64,000 bases of DNA from Planctomycetota bacterium. Its GTDB lineage: Bacteria; Planctomycetota; B15-G4. Location: NCBI GenBank assembly GCA_029245865.1, contig JAQWOM010000043.1:140846-204845 (forward strand), written 5' to 3'. Below, piece by piece: positions 47,432-56,946 of this stretch (position 1 is the stretch's first letter; the number at the start of each line of letters is the position of its first letter). The position numbers were made by a program, and so were the translations under genes. The notes under the pieces were generated by a model. The model saw only the letters and a program-made list of their open reading frames with translations. It had not been told where the DNA came from and did not search any database.

Positions 47432-48616
47432 TCAACCCTCGGCGAACTCCTCCGCCAGCGCCAAGAGGGCATCGACACCACGGTCGAGCACCTCGCCTGA
47501 TGCGGCGAAGGAGAGGCGGAAGTGGGTGTCACGTGCAGAGAAAGCTTTGCCCGGGACGATCAACAGCTTGCGTTCCAGCGCGCGTTCCATGAACGCCTCG
47601 GTGGTCGCGCCCTTCGGAAGTTCCGGAAACATGTAGAAAGAACCCCCGGGCTTGGGGAACTCGTAGTGACCAGCAAGCCGCGCATAGAAAGAATCGCGCT
47701 TCTGGGCATAGTTCTCGATCTCTGCGGACATATCCACATCCATGGCCGCAAGGCCCGCGAGTTGAACCATCGACGGCGCGCAGACAAAGGTGAACTGCTG
47801 AATCCGCCGCATGGCATCGATGATGTCGTCAGGTCCCACGGCGTAGCCCATGCGCCAACCGGGCATGCCATACGTCTTGGAAAACCCACCGAGTAGCAGC
47901 AAGCGGTCCTCGTCAACATGGCCAACTGCAGCAACGTGCGGTCCGTCGTACACGAACTCATCGTAGATTTCGTCGGAGACCACCAGCAGGTCGTGTTTCC
48001 TCGCAAACGCACCAACAATGTCCAACTCTTCGGCGGACAAAACGCGGCCTGTGGGATTGCTAGGTGAGTTGATCAGCAACAGCCGCGAGCGACCCTCGGG
48101 ATCTAGCGCGGCTTCCAGCGCAGCCTCCGTAAGCGGAATGCCGGGATACATCTCGTACCCACTCCAATCCGCATCGACGAGACCTGCGAGCACCGGGTAC
48201 ATGGTGAAGTAAGGATCGGGAAGCAAGACGTGATCACCCTTGTCGAGCGCCGCCATGAATCCCAGCAGCAGCCCACCCGACACGCCCGAGGTGACGAGAC
48301 TTTGTTGACCCTGGTACCCGTAACGATCTGCAAGCCGTCCCAGGATGCGCTCGTTCAGCTCGGGCACACCTTCGGTCACGGTGTAGCGATTGAAGCCATC
48401 GCGGATGGCGGCAATCGCAGCCTCTTTGACCGCCTCGGGAACATCGAAGTGAGCCTGCCCGATCGAGAGATTGATCGGGTCGTCCATGAACTGCACCCGC
48501 TCAAAAATCTTACGGATACCGCTCGACTCCACTCCATCCGCACGACGCGAGACGAGGCGTCGACCTGAAAGAGCCTGGTCCTGAGGAGGCGCCGGGTTTT
48601 CGGGCGGAAGCGACAC
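47432..48616 (-). CDS. PLP-dependent class I/II aminotransferase
   Basis: DPINLSIGQAHFDVPEAVKEAAIAAI...NSPSNPTGRVLSAEEL...VVSDEIYDEFVYDG...LGGFSKTYGMPGWRMGYAVGP; start uncertain, GTG 48616 plausible. Confidence 0.9.
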   Translation of the reverse strand: MSLPPENPAPPQDQALSGRRLVSRRADGVESSGIRKIFERVQFMDDPINLSIGQAHFDVPEAVKEAAIAAIRDGFNRYTVTEGVPELNERILGRLADRYGYQGQQSLVTSGVSGGLLLGFMAALDKGDHVLLPDPYFTMYPVLAGLVDADWSGYEMYPGIPLTEAALEAALDPEGRSRLLLINSPSNPTGRVLSAEELDIVGAFARKHDLLVVSDEIYDEFVYDGPHVAAVGHVDEDRLLLLGGFSKTYGMPGWRMGYAVGPDDIIDAMRRIQQFTFVCAPSMVQLAGLAAMDVDMSAEIENYAQKRDSFYARLAGHYEFPKPGGSFYMFPELPKGATTEAFMERALERKLLIVPGKAFSARDTHFRLSFAASGEVLDRGVDALLALAEEFAEG

Positions 48617-48626
48617 GCCCTCCGGC

Positions 48627-48800
48627 CTAAGCCTTCTTGGCGGCCTTGGCTGCCGTCCGCACCTTACGGAGACCGTAAACGGTCTTCTCTTGGTCCCACT
48701 CACCCGCCTTTTGCAGGGCCTCGAGCCGCTCAATGCGGGTCCAGACGTTGCGACTCCTGAGCAGGGCGCTCTTGATCTTCAAGCTGCGGTGGATGGACAT
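48627..48800 (-). CDS. PVC-superphylum 'small basic protein' (TIGR04137-like)
   Basis: 57 aa MSIHRSLKIKSALLRSRNVWTRIERLEALQKAGEWDQEKTVYGLRKVRTAAKAAKKA; matches the MSIHxSLK...RNVxTRxERxexLxxxGxW...VxGLpKVR pattern I know from this family. Confidence 0.8.
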   Translation of the reverse strand: MSIHRSLKIKSALLRSRNVWTRIERLEALQKAGEWDQEKTVYGLRKVRTAAKAAKKA

Positions 48801-49002
48801 CGAGGCGCTTCCTCTTGTTCTATTCGTCTTGGATAAGGCGACGGGTGGTGCGGACCGCGCTCGCGGCACTCACTCTACCGACGGTTCAGCAGGCTCTCTG
48901 AAGAGGCCAGCCGAGCCAGGACATCGTCCACATCGATGATCTCGGGTCAAGACTGAGGCCCCTGCCAAGACCGAGCGGCCTGCCAAGGCGACACCCCGAG
49001 CC

Positions 49003-49860
49003 CTAGGAGCCTGGCTCCAGTCCCTCGGGAGCCGGGTGAGCCACAATCCGCGCGTCCACGAAGGGCGCCGACTTCCCCCCATGCCAATCATCGATATCCA
49101 GCAGTCGAGTGAGTGTGGCTTGCAAGGCCTGCTTACTGCGGCCAGCCCCGACGATCAACTCGATGCTCTCGTATCCCTCGCCCTCGGCTCGTTCCTGCCC
49201 GATCAACATGAGACCTGGCAGCCCGCGCAATTCGAGTTCCTTGAGAGCTGCCGTTCCCAACTCGAGGCCGCGGTCGGATCCGTTGTAGGTTGCAGCCTGA
49301 ATGGTCAACCACTCTTGCCCTGGCTCAATCGGAGCGGCAGACGGAGGCAGTGCCCCTCCCGGACCTTCAGGGAGCACGTCAGCCAGTTTCATGGTGGGCA
49401 GTTCTGCCATGCCATCACCCAGCCAGAACTGCTTGAACACGAGCACCAGCACCACGGCCGACAGCATGACGGTGGCGCCAAAGAACATGGTACGCGTCGC
49501 ACCATCGGCCTTCCGCGCTGCGGCAGAGCGCTTCTTGCTGCCAGGTCCGGAAGCGAACAATCGAGCGCCCGAGATCAAGCGACTCACACGCGAGGCCGGG
49601 CTCTGAGTGGCTCCACCGCGCCATGCGGCAGACCCGCGAGAGGCCCCCGTCTTGGGTCGCGCGCCGGCGGAGGTCGAACGAGAAGTCGCGCCCCGTTTCG
49701 CCTTGCCAGCCCCACCTGTCGAAGAGCCGGCGAGCGCGCTTTTGACCTTCACCGAGGAAGCGATGACCTTACCGACCACCCTTCGCCGCTTGGAAGCCTT
49801 ATCAAAGCCGTCCCGGCTGGATCGAAACACGTCCAGCGGATGTTGTCGTCCCACAACCAA
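49003..49860 (-). CDS. Single-TM protein with basic low-complexity N-terminus and possible SPOR-like C-terminal domain
   Basis: Ser/Ala/Lys/Arg-rich first ~120 aa, TM TMFFGATVMLSAVVLVLVF, then WLTIQAATYNGSDRGLELGTAALKELELRGLPGLMLIG...YESIELIVGAGRSKQALQATLTRL. Confidence 0.55.
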   Translation of the reverse strand: MVVGRQHPLDVFRSSRDGFDKASKRRRVVGKVIASSVKVKSALAGSSTGGAGKAKRGATSRSTSAGARPKTGASRGSAAWRGGATQSPASRVSRLISGARLFASGPGSKKRSAAARKADGATRTMFFGATVMLSAVVLVLVFKQFWLGDGMAELPTMKLADVLPEGPGGALPPSAAPIEPGQEWLTIQAATYNGSDRGLELGTAALKELELRGLPGLMLIGQERAEGEGYESIELIVGAGRSKQALQATLTRLLDIDDWHGGKSAPFVDARIVAHPAPEGLEPGS

Positions 49861-49958
49861 CCCTCACCGTTGCCCAAGATCGCCTGGACCAAAGCTAGCG
49901 TGCCAGGAAGGTCGATCCAAGGCGCGAGATGCAGAAATGAGGGCCAGAAAATCAGGCT

Positions 49959-51200
49959 TCAGCCGCGTGCGGTCCGAACCAGCTCCCGGAACAGCGTCTC
50001 TTCATGCTGGAGGGTGCGCCCGATGGCCTTCTGGTAGGCCTCCGCTGGGGATTGGCCTTCCAGGGCGCGTACCCAACGAATAGCTGCTCCCATCCCGTGC
50101 TGCGACACCACATGATCGACAAACGCAAAGCTGAGCAGGTAGCCCAGGTGCACCTGCCCTGAGTCACCAAGCTCCAGAAACGACTCGGGCAAGTCTTCGA
50201 TCCGGGGCAGATCCTGACGGGCGATCCCGGACTTCTCCATGTACTCGACCAGTCGAGAGATGCCCTGCCCCCGTCCGTACTCGGCCAACTGAGCCAGTCC
50301 TTCGTTCAGGTAGACGGGGCAGCGCGGCGACAGCTCGCTCATGATCAGGTGGGTGTACTCATGCCGGAAGGAGGCCTCGATGCGCTCTCCGTCAAGTTTC
50401 GGATCGGCGACCGGCAGCCTGATCTTTCGGTCGAACAAGCCCCCCACCCAGTCATGTGCCCCCGTGACGGCACGAAACGCCTCGGGCGGATAGAGCACCA
50501 CAATGGCCTTGTTGCGCGGGAACTCATCGAAGGTGTTGCAGACCTCGGCCCGTGCGCGGTCGAGTAACTCCGCGAGTTCCAGAAATTCCGTATCTCCTGG
50601 ATGACGGATCACAAAGGTGCTCGTGACATCCGTGCGGTAGTCCTTCTCGACCGCATACTGCCGCCCCGTACGGGCGAGTGCTTTCGCAGCTCTGGCAGCC
50701 AGTTCATCATCACCCAATTCCTGAGCTTTGCGGTAAGCGACCTGTGCTTGCGGCAACTCGTCAAGCAGATTGAGCGTGTCACCTAACAACTGGTGAGCGA
50801 GTGCGTTCTCCGGGTCTGCCTTCACAGCAGATCGCGACGCGCTCAGCGCTTCGTCCAATCGGTAGAGGCGTAGCGCCAGGCTCGCCAGGTGCAAGCGATA
50901 GCCAACCTCATCAGGCACTTTGACAATCGCCCTGCGGTAGTCTCCCAACGCGGCATCCCAGGCGAAGGCATCGTAATGCGCCTGGCCACGCTTGAAGTAC
51001 GCGTAACCAAGGTTGCGCGCGAGCACCGAATCGTCGGGCTTGAGAGCCGCTGCAGACTCAAGGTAGAGAACTGCGTCTGCAGCCTGCCCATTCTCAAGCG
51101 CCTGCTTGGCGCGTTGATTCAGATCCGCCACGTCCTGTGCCGACGCCCCCATGAACAGGATCGCCAACAGCAACACAGAAAGAGAGTGACTCTTGGTCAT
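49959..51200 (-). CDS. Secreted TPR protein with peptidase MA-like zinc protease domain
   Basis: Signal peptide MTKSHSLSVLLLAILFMGASA, TPR-like repeats (ALENGQAADAVLYLESAAALKPDDSVLARNLGYAYFKRGQ...), metalloprotease motif ASFRHEYTHLIMSELSPRCPVYLNEGLAQLAEYG. Confidence 0.8.
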   Translation of the reverse strand: MTKSHSLSVLLLAILFMGASAQDVADLNQRAKQALENGQAADAVLYLESAAALKPDDSVLARNLGYAYFKRGQAHYDAFAWDAALGDYRRAIVKVPDEVGYRLHLASLALRLYRLDEALSASRSAVKADPENALAHQLLGDTLNLLDELPQAQVAYRKAQELGDDELAARAAKALARTGRQYAVEKDYRTDVTSTFVIRHPGDTEFLELAELLDRARAEVCNTFDEFPRNKAIVVLYPPEAFRAVTGAHDWVGGLFDRKIRLPVADPKLDGERIEASFRHEYTHLIMSELSPRCPVYLNEGLAQLAEYGRGQGISRLVEYMEKSGIARQDLPRIEDLPESFLELGDSGQVHLGYLLSFAFVDHVVSQHGMGAAIRWVRALEGQSPAEAYQKAIGRTLQHEETLFRELVRTARG

Positions 51201-51547
51201 GAGTTTGTGGGCGGAGAGGGGAGCAGTGCGGGATCGCGAACGGCCTCGACAAAGCGGCGATAACTGTAGGAGAGACCCGCCTCGACGTGCAGAGCCTTCA
51301 GTTCCGCATGAAAGCGCTCGTAAACTTGTGGCATGAGGTCCGTCCATGCGGGATCGCAGAAATACAGACGGCATCCGAGCGGCCGACCATCCCGGAGCCG
51401 ACAGGTTCCTTCGACATGCCAGGGGCAGAGACCTGAGGGAGCCTCGGGAACGTCACCTCCGGCCTTCCTCAGCGCATGGGCAGATTCCAGGTCCGTCGCC
51501 CAGAGTTGATGCCCACTGGTGGGGAAATCGCAGCAACGGCCCGACAT
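51197..51547 (-). CDS. YkgJ-like cysteine-cluster protein (N-terminus probably extends upstream of the annotated ATG)
   Basis: MSGRCCDFPTSGHQLWATDLE...CPWHVEGTCRLRDGRPLGCRLYFCDP; an in-frame upstream extension supplies another Cys (RPRCEMSGRCC). Confidence 0.7.
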   Translation of the reverse strand: MSGRCCDFPTSGHQLWATDLESAHALRKAGGDVPEAPSGLCPWHVEGTCRLRDGRPLGCRLYFCDPAWTDLMPQVYERFHAELKALHVEAGLSYSYRRFVEAVRDPALLPSPPTNS

Positions 51548-51662
51548 CTCACAGCGCGGACGGGATTCGGCGAGAGCCTCATCAACTCGAACATAAAGCT
51601 GATCGAGGGCGTCAGAGAAGGAACCGTCCTTCGCGTCGAGCGAATCGCTTGCACCGATCGGA

Positions 51663-52814
51663 CTACCTCCGCTTTCGGCGGCGTCTCAGACGAGAGAGCC
51701 GCTGCTTTTGAATCCGCTGATCCTGCTCATCATCCACGGATGAATCCGGCCCCACATCCAGGCTCTTCTTGCCAGCAATTTGGCGCTCGATATCTTCGAT
51801 CAGCTGCTGGGGATCCTGATAGCGGATCTCCCGGTCCTTGGCCATCATCTTCTCGATGAAGTAGTGCATGTGTGCACTGATGCGCCCTCCCTTTGTCGTT
51901 TCTGCCGACAAGCCTTCGAGCACAGCCTTCTGAACGAGTTCCTCGTCATCCCCGGAGAAAGGAAGTTCGCCAAGGACCAACTGATAGAGCGTCGCTCCCA
52001 GCGCATAGATGTCACTGCGCACGTCAAGATTCTCTTCACCGCGAGCAGACTCCGGGGAGAGAAAGGCCGCGGTGCCCCGCGTCGTCTCGGAAGAGGCCTC
52101 TTCATCGTGCCGCCGCTCGCCACCATCCACTGCCGCAAACCCGAGGTCGATGACCTTGACCTCGTGAGTCTCGGGAACCCAGAGAATGTTGCCCGGCTTG
52201 ATGTCGCGATGAACGATGCCCTCGCTGCGCAAGAAATCGAGGGCCCGGGCCACTTGCAGCACGACAAGAAGCGCTGACTCCTCATCGAACACGCCGCCCT
52301 CGGAGATCGCCTCCTGCAGCGAGCGCCCGTCGACGCACTCCATGAAGGAGAGGTAGCGGCCTGCCAGTCGACCAGCCCGCAGCCCCTTCACCACATTGGG
52401 GTGCTCAAGGCGCTGCAGGAGCTTGGCCTCACCCATGAAAGCCTCGACCTCGGAGGGCTCGAGAGCGACATGGTCGTGCATCATTTTGACGGCCAGCCGC
52501 TCTCCGTCGGCCTCACGCCTTACGGCATAGACCGAGGCCACGCCGCCCTCGCCCAGCTTGGACTCATAAACATGGCCCGGTATGTCGGGCACTTCGTCCG
52601 CGTCCGTCCGAAACAATCGTTTCAATCGATCTTTGTCGAGAAGACCTGCCCGAACAGCCAGCCCGGCCAAAGAGACAGGATTCCCTGCCTCCGCAGCCTT
52701 TCGGGCCTGGTCGAACAGCTTCTCGACCTGCCCCCGCTGGAGGATTCCTTTGACGGCCAGCCGGCCAAAAAAGCGGGCTTCTGTTGCGGGATCGATTGCC
52801 ATGAGAGGGCCCAT
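51663..52814 (-). CDS. Serine/threonine protein kinase (PknB-like)
   Basis: YESKLGEGGVASVYAVRREADGERLAVKMM...GIVHRDIKPGNILWVPETHEVKVIDLGFA...GTAAFLSPESARGEENLDVRSDIYALGATLYQLVLGELPF. Confidence 0.92.
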   Translation of the reverse strand: MGPLMAIDPATEARFFGRLAVKGILQRGQVEKLFDQARKAAEAGNPVSLAGLAVRAGLLDKDRLKRLFRTDADEVPDIPGHVYESKLGEGGVASVYAVRREADGERLAVKMMHDHVALEPSEVEAFMGEAKLLQRLEHPNVVKGLRAGRLAGRYLSFMECVDGRSLQEAISEGGVFDEESALLVVLQVARALDFLRSEGIVHRDIKPGNILWVPETHEVKVIDLGFAAVDGGERRHDEEASSETTRGTAAFLSPESARGEENLDVRSDIYALGATLYQLVLGELPFSGDDEELVQKAVLEGLSAETTKGGRISAHMHYFIEKMMAKDREIRYQDPQQLIEDIERQIAGKKSLDVGPDSSVDDEQDQRIQKQRLSRLRRRRKRR

Positions 52815-52938
52815 CGTACCGGTGTTCTCGAAATCGATCGAGAAGGGAGCAGCGATCTCTCAAGCGAGACGTGGCCAACGTCCGATGAGCTAGGCATCCC
52901 ACCACAAGGATCGACTGCCCACACCAGGGAGAATCAAG

Positions 52939-54315
52939 GTGCCCCGCTCTGACGACAACGTCGTACTCAAATACTGTGAGCTCCTGGATGAGTTCATCCG
53001 CATCCGGACCACGACGGACGACGGCACTCGGCCATCGACCGGTGACGACGCGGTCACGAACCGCGCCGCCTACCACCAGTTTGTCGTCAATCACTGCGTG
53101 GTGGACTACGAAGAGCAGGTACTCCCCCTCTTCCACCACCACAACAAGGTCTATCAAACAGAAGCTCTTGTCGAACTGCTCTACCAGATCTGCATCGAGG
53201 TAAACCCTCACCTTGAAATCCACAGCGTGACGCTTCCTGGGGACAACTCGTCGGAAGGCCTCACAGATGGCTCCGGAATCGAGGTTGATGAGACTTGGAG
53301 TGAAGCAGATGACCTTGGTGCGCTCCAAGAGCGCGTACGCGACATCGAAAGCACACTCAGTCAGTGTGTCGTCGGGCAAGAGCCCGCGGTGCACGCCGTC
53401 TCGCATGCCGTCAAGAAGGCAGCTGTTGGCCTGAAGGATCCCCGCAAGCCCATCGGAGTTTTTCTCCTAGTCGGACCGACCGGCACAGGAAAAACAGAAC
53501 TCGCGAAATCTCTGACACGCCAGTTGTTTGGCAATCTCTCATCGCTTGTCCGCATTGACTGCAGTGAGTACGCCTTGCCACACGAGTACGCGAAACTGAT
53601 TGGAGCTCCCCCCGGATACATCGGGCACAGTGAAGGCGGGCAGCTCACCGAAGCCGTCAAGAAAGCCAAGACCTGCGTTGTACTTTTCGACGAAATCGAG
53701 AAGGCGCACGAGAAAGTGCACAACCTCCTTCTCCAGCTGATGGACGAAGGAACACTGACCGACAGCAAGGGAGAAAAGGTCTCCTTCCAGCAGTCGATCG
53801 TCTTGATGACAAGCAACATCGGTGTCGACGAGGTGAACCGCATCACCGACCGCGTGGGTTTCGCCCGCAAGGAAACAGGCGATATGCCTGCCAGCTCTGT
53901 CGCCTTCACGATGAACGAGGCCGTGAAGCGCGCCTTCCGTCCGGAATTCGTGAATCGAATTGACGAGGTCATCCAGTTCCGCCCTCTGACGGTGGAAGAC
54001 TGCGAGAGCATCGCCAACCTTCAGCTTTCTGAAATGGCGAGCTACCTGGAGCGGACAGGCGTTTACCTGCGCTTTGCTCCGTCCCTGAGTCGCCACCTGG
54101 CCAAGATGGGCTGGTCTGCTGAATACGGAGCTCGCGAGCTGCGCCGGCATATCCGCGATGAGGTTGAAGACCCGCTCACCGAGCAGCTCATGGATGGCAC
54201 TTTCAGCCCTGGTGACACCGTGAGCATCAGCGTCCGAGGCAAGAACAAGGTGGTCATGACACCCGTGCAAAAACGCCGCAAACGCACAAGCCGAACCAAG
54301 AGCGAGGCTCTCTGA
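52939..54315 (+). CDS. Single-module ClpB-D2-like AAA+ ATPase with unassigned N-terminal domain
   Basis: GTG start. VVGQEPAVHAVSHAVKKAAVGLKDPRKPIGVFLLVGPTGTGKTELAKSL...YALPHEYAKLIGAPPGYIGHSEGGQLTEAVKKAKTCVVLFDEIEKAHEKVHNLLLQLMDEGTLTDSKG...LMTSNIG...FRPEFVNRIDEVIQF. No D1 module. Confidence 0.88.
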   Translation: MPRSDDNVVLKYCELLDEFIRIRTTTDDGTRPSTGDDAVTNRAAYHQFVVNHCVVDYEEQVLPLFHHHNKVYQTEALVELLYQICIEVNPHLEIHSVTLPGDNSSEGLTDGSGIEVDETWSEADDLGALQERVRDIESTLSQCVVGQEPAVHAVSHAVKKAAVGLKDPRKPIGVFLLVGPTGTGKTELAKSLTRQLFGNLSSLVRIDCSEYALPHEYAKLIGAPPGYIGHSEGGQLTEAVKKAKTCVVLFDEIEKAHEKVHNLLLQLMDEGTLTDSKGEKVSFQQSIVLMTSNIGVDEVNRITDRVGFARKETGDMPASSVAFTMNEAVKRAFRPEFVNRIDEVIQFRPLTVEDCESIANLQLSEMASYLERTGVYLRFAPSLSRHLAKMGWSAEYGARELRRHIRDEVEDPLTEQLMDGTFSPGDTVSISVRGKNKVVMTPVQKRRKRTSRTKSEAL

Positions 54316-54340
54316 GCCGCCAGTTGTATGCTCTTCGGGC

Positions 54341-55921
54341 ATGAGTCGCCCTGACGCCCCCTCGTCTCACCTGGCCTCCAGGCTGATCACTGGACTGTTG
54401 CTTGCGGCTGTCTTCGCCCTGGCAATCCTGAGTGCCACGCTCTTCGTCGATCCGAACTGGCGTCATTCGGTCGACAGTGCGATCTATCTGCTAACTGCCA
54501 AGAGCCTCTCGCTCGGTGACGGCTACACCTATCTGGGGCATCCTTTTTTTGTGCGCCCCCCGGCACTGAGCTGGTGTCTTGCTCATTTCATGGGTGAGAC
54601 CTGGAACTTCACGCTCTACAACCAACTCATCCAGATTGCGGTCGCCGCCTCATTCGGCACCATCCTCCTCGCCATGTCTCGCCTGCACGGTTGGTGCGCT
54701 GCGGCACTGATCACGCTGCTGTTTGGACTCAACCCCCTGGCGTTGAATCACCAGAACAGCATTCTGGCCGAATACCCTTTCATCGCTCTCTTCTTCGCCG
54801 CCACCTGGCTGCTCAGTCAACACCGAAACGGCCGACAGCCGGGAACTCTGGCAGCCCTGCTCGGTGCAGCCCTCTTGGCGGCCTCGGTTGCCTTCCGCAC
54901 AGTCGGCGTGCTGTTTCTTCCAGGGCTCGTCCTTCTGTCTGCGCTCGGCATGAATGGCCGAAAGCAAGACGACGCCCGCGCCGGGGGAAGCTCGAAACGC
55001 TGGCAAGGCCTTCTGGTGGCCGTGCTTGTCACGCTCAGTCTCCTTCCCTGGGCGCTCTACAGTCGAGAGGCTGCAGTCAATGCAGAACGTCCTTCGACGC
55101 AACTGCTGATGTTCGACTACAGCACCGCACTCTTCCACACCAATCCGAGTGACCCCGACTCCCCTCTCGTCGATTCTGCCGGCTGGTTCGAGCGCATCGA
55201 AAACAACCTGACCGAAATGTCGCACACGGTCGGCTACGCCTTTCTGGGTGGACCGCCCAACGAAGCCCTCAGCACATTCGGCCCCGGTTCCATGATCGTC
55301 ACCCTGCTGCTGGGTGCATGTCTGCTGTACGCCGCAGCATCTCGACGATCGGCGATGGACCTCTACGCAATCCTTTCAGTTCTTGTCCTTCTTCTCTATT
55401 TCACTTCGGCAGACCGACTGCTTCTGCCGTTGATTCCACTGATCCTTTCGTCCGTGGTGTACACGCTGCATCGCATCGGCCAATTCCTCGCCAAGCGAAC
55501 AACCCTTCCAAATCCGAGTGTGTTGTTTGTGGGAGCCTTTGCACTGGCATTCGGAGTCATGAGCCTCAGTCGCATCGACGAGTCTCGCAGCCTCAGCGCG
55601 ACCAAACGTCGTTTTCAGCGTGACGATCTCGCAACGGCCGACTGGGTCCGCGAACACCTACCGGCAAACGCTCGGCTGCTCCATGAAAAAGGAGCCGTAC
55701 TCTCCGTACTCACGGGCCGGACCACCTACACTTACAGGAATCTTCCCGGACCCTGGCCCCAGGGTTGCCCTGAGGTGGACTACGCGATCTTCAGCCCCCG
55801 GCCACGCCGAGAGGAGACCGAGACCCTTGTGGCTGCCGTCGCTGGCCCACCGACCTTCGTCCCCTTCAAGTGGAAGGGCCAGATGAGCAACATTCGGATC
55901 TACCCGCTCGATGACGACTGA
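54341..55921 (+). CDS. GT39/ArnT-like integral membrane glycosyltransferase
   Basis: 526 aa polytopic; DPNWRHSVDSAIYLLTAKSLSLGDGYTYLGHPFFVRPPALSW after TM1, typical of GT-C family periplasmic loop 1; multiple TM segments. Confidence 0.75.
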   Translation: MSRPDAPSSHLASRLITGLLLAAVFALAILSATLFVDPNWRHSVDSAIYLLTAKSLSLGDGYTYLGHPFFVRPPALSWCLAHFMGETWNFTLYNQLIQIAVAASFGTILLAMSRLHGWCAAALITLLFGLNPLALNHQNSILAEYPFIALFFAATWLLSQHRNGRQPGTLAALLGAALLAASVAFRTVGVLFLPGLVLLSALGMNGRKQDDARAGGSSKRWQGLLVAVLVTLSLLPWALYSREAAVNAERPSTQLLMFDYSTALFHTNPSDPDSPLVDSAGWFERIENNLTEMSHTVGYAFLGGPPNEALSTFGPGSMIVTLLLGACLLYAAASRRSAMDLYAILSVLVLLLYFTSADRLLLPLIPLILSSVVYTLHRIGQFLAKRTTLPNPSVLFVGAFALAFGVMSLSRIDESRSLSATKRRFQRDDLATADWVREHLPANARLLHEKGAVLSVLTGRTTYTYRNLPGPWPQGCPEVDYAIFSPRPRREETETLVAAVAGPPTFVPFKWKGQMSNIRIYPLDDD

Positions 55922-56080
55922 TGGCTGACGGCCGGCTCTGGTCCGCCCGGAGGACCTGCTGAGCAGGCGGTGGGCGACTCGAACCAAGACCGGCACTGGA
56001 GCCCCCGCGCCTCGGGCTGCTAGCCTGCGCACCTGATCCTTCTCCAGAGACCCTTCCTCCAACGGACTGGCGCCTTCCTC

Positions 56081-56881
56081 GTGTCCCTTCAGAGCTACAA
56101 ATCGGTCGTCCCTCCGCCCAGGGATCTGAAGAAAGTCGTCGTGGTCATGCCGGCGTACAACGCGGCGTTGACGATCAAGGCCACACTGGACGACATCGAC
56201 CAGGAACAGGTTCATGAGGTCATCCTGGTCGATGACTGCTCCACGGACAACACCGCAGAGGTCGCCACATCTCTGGGCATCACGACCATTCGTCACACGA
56301 CCAATACGGGATACGGCGGCAACCAGAAGACCTGCTATCGCACTGCCTTGGATCATGGCGCCGACATCGTGGTGATGATTCACCCCGACTATCAATACGA
56401 CGCCCGCGCACTGCCAGCGATGGTCACCTTCATGCAACTCGGCACCTGCGATGTCGTCCTGGGATCACGCATCCGCACGCGCCGCGAGGCACTGCAAGGA
56501 GGCATGCCGCTCTGGAAATACCTCGCCAATCGATTCCTGACCTTCACAGAGAACCTCGTGCTGGGGCAGAACGTCGGTGACTTTCACACCGGACTCCGCG
56601 CCTACACCCGCGAGGTGCTCGAAACGATTCCATTCGAGGAAAACAGTGACGATTTTGTCTTCGACACGCAGTTCCTCGTCCAGGCAGTGCGCTTCGGATT
56701 CAAGATCGGGGACGTTCCAGTTCCCGCACGCTATTTCGCGGAAGCCAGTTCCATCAATCTGAAACGCAGCACGCGATACGGACTCGGCACGCTGGGCATG
56801 CTGGGAAGCTTCGTGCTCTGGAAGCTCGGGCTGCCGCATTCAAAACTCTTTCGCCCCAAGGGCACAAACAACCGAGCCTGA
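56081..56881 (+). CDS. GT2 family glycosyltransferase (polyprenyl-phosphate hexosyltransferase-like)
   Basis: [20 protein letters not shown]...[17 protein letters not shown]...[42 protein letters not shown] start. Confidence 0.9.
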   Translation: MSLQSYKSVVPPPRDLKKVVVVMPAYNAALTIKATLDDIDQEQVHEVILVDDCSTDNTAEVATSLGITTIRHTTNTGYGGNQKTCYRTALDHGADIVVMIHPDYQYDARALPAMVTFMQLGTCDVVLGSRIRTRREALQGGMPLWKYLANRFLTFTENLVLGQNVGDFHTGLRAYTREVLETIPFEENSDDFVFDTQFLVQAVRFGFKIGDVPVPARYFAEASSINLKRSTRYGLGTLGMLGSFVLWKLGLPHSKLFRPKGTNNRA

Positions 56882-56946
56882 ACGTCGTGCGTGCCTCGTG
56901 CTGCACGCCCGCCCCAGCCTGGCTCAAGAAGATTTCGAGAGACTCC

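Noticed and set aside
51663-52814. Kinase DFG replaced by DLG (VIDLGFA) as evidence of pseudokinase
   Set aside because: The metal-binding Asp, HRDIKPGN loop and VAIK-like Lys (LAVKMM) are present; DLG is tolerated in active kinases.
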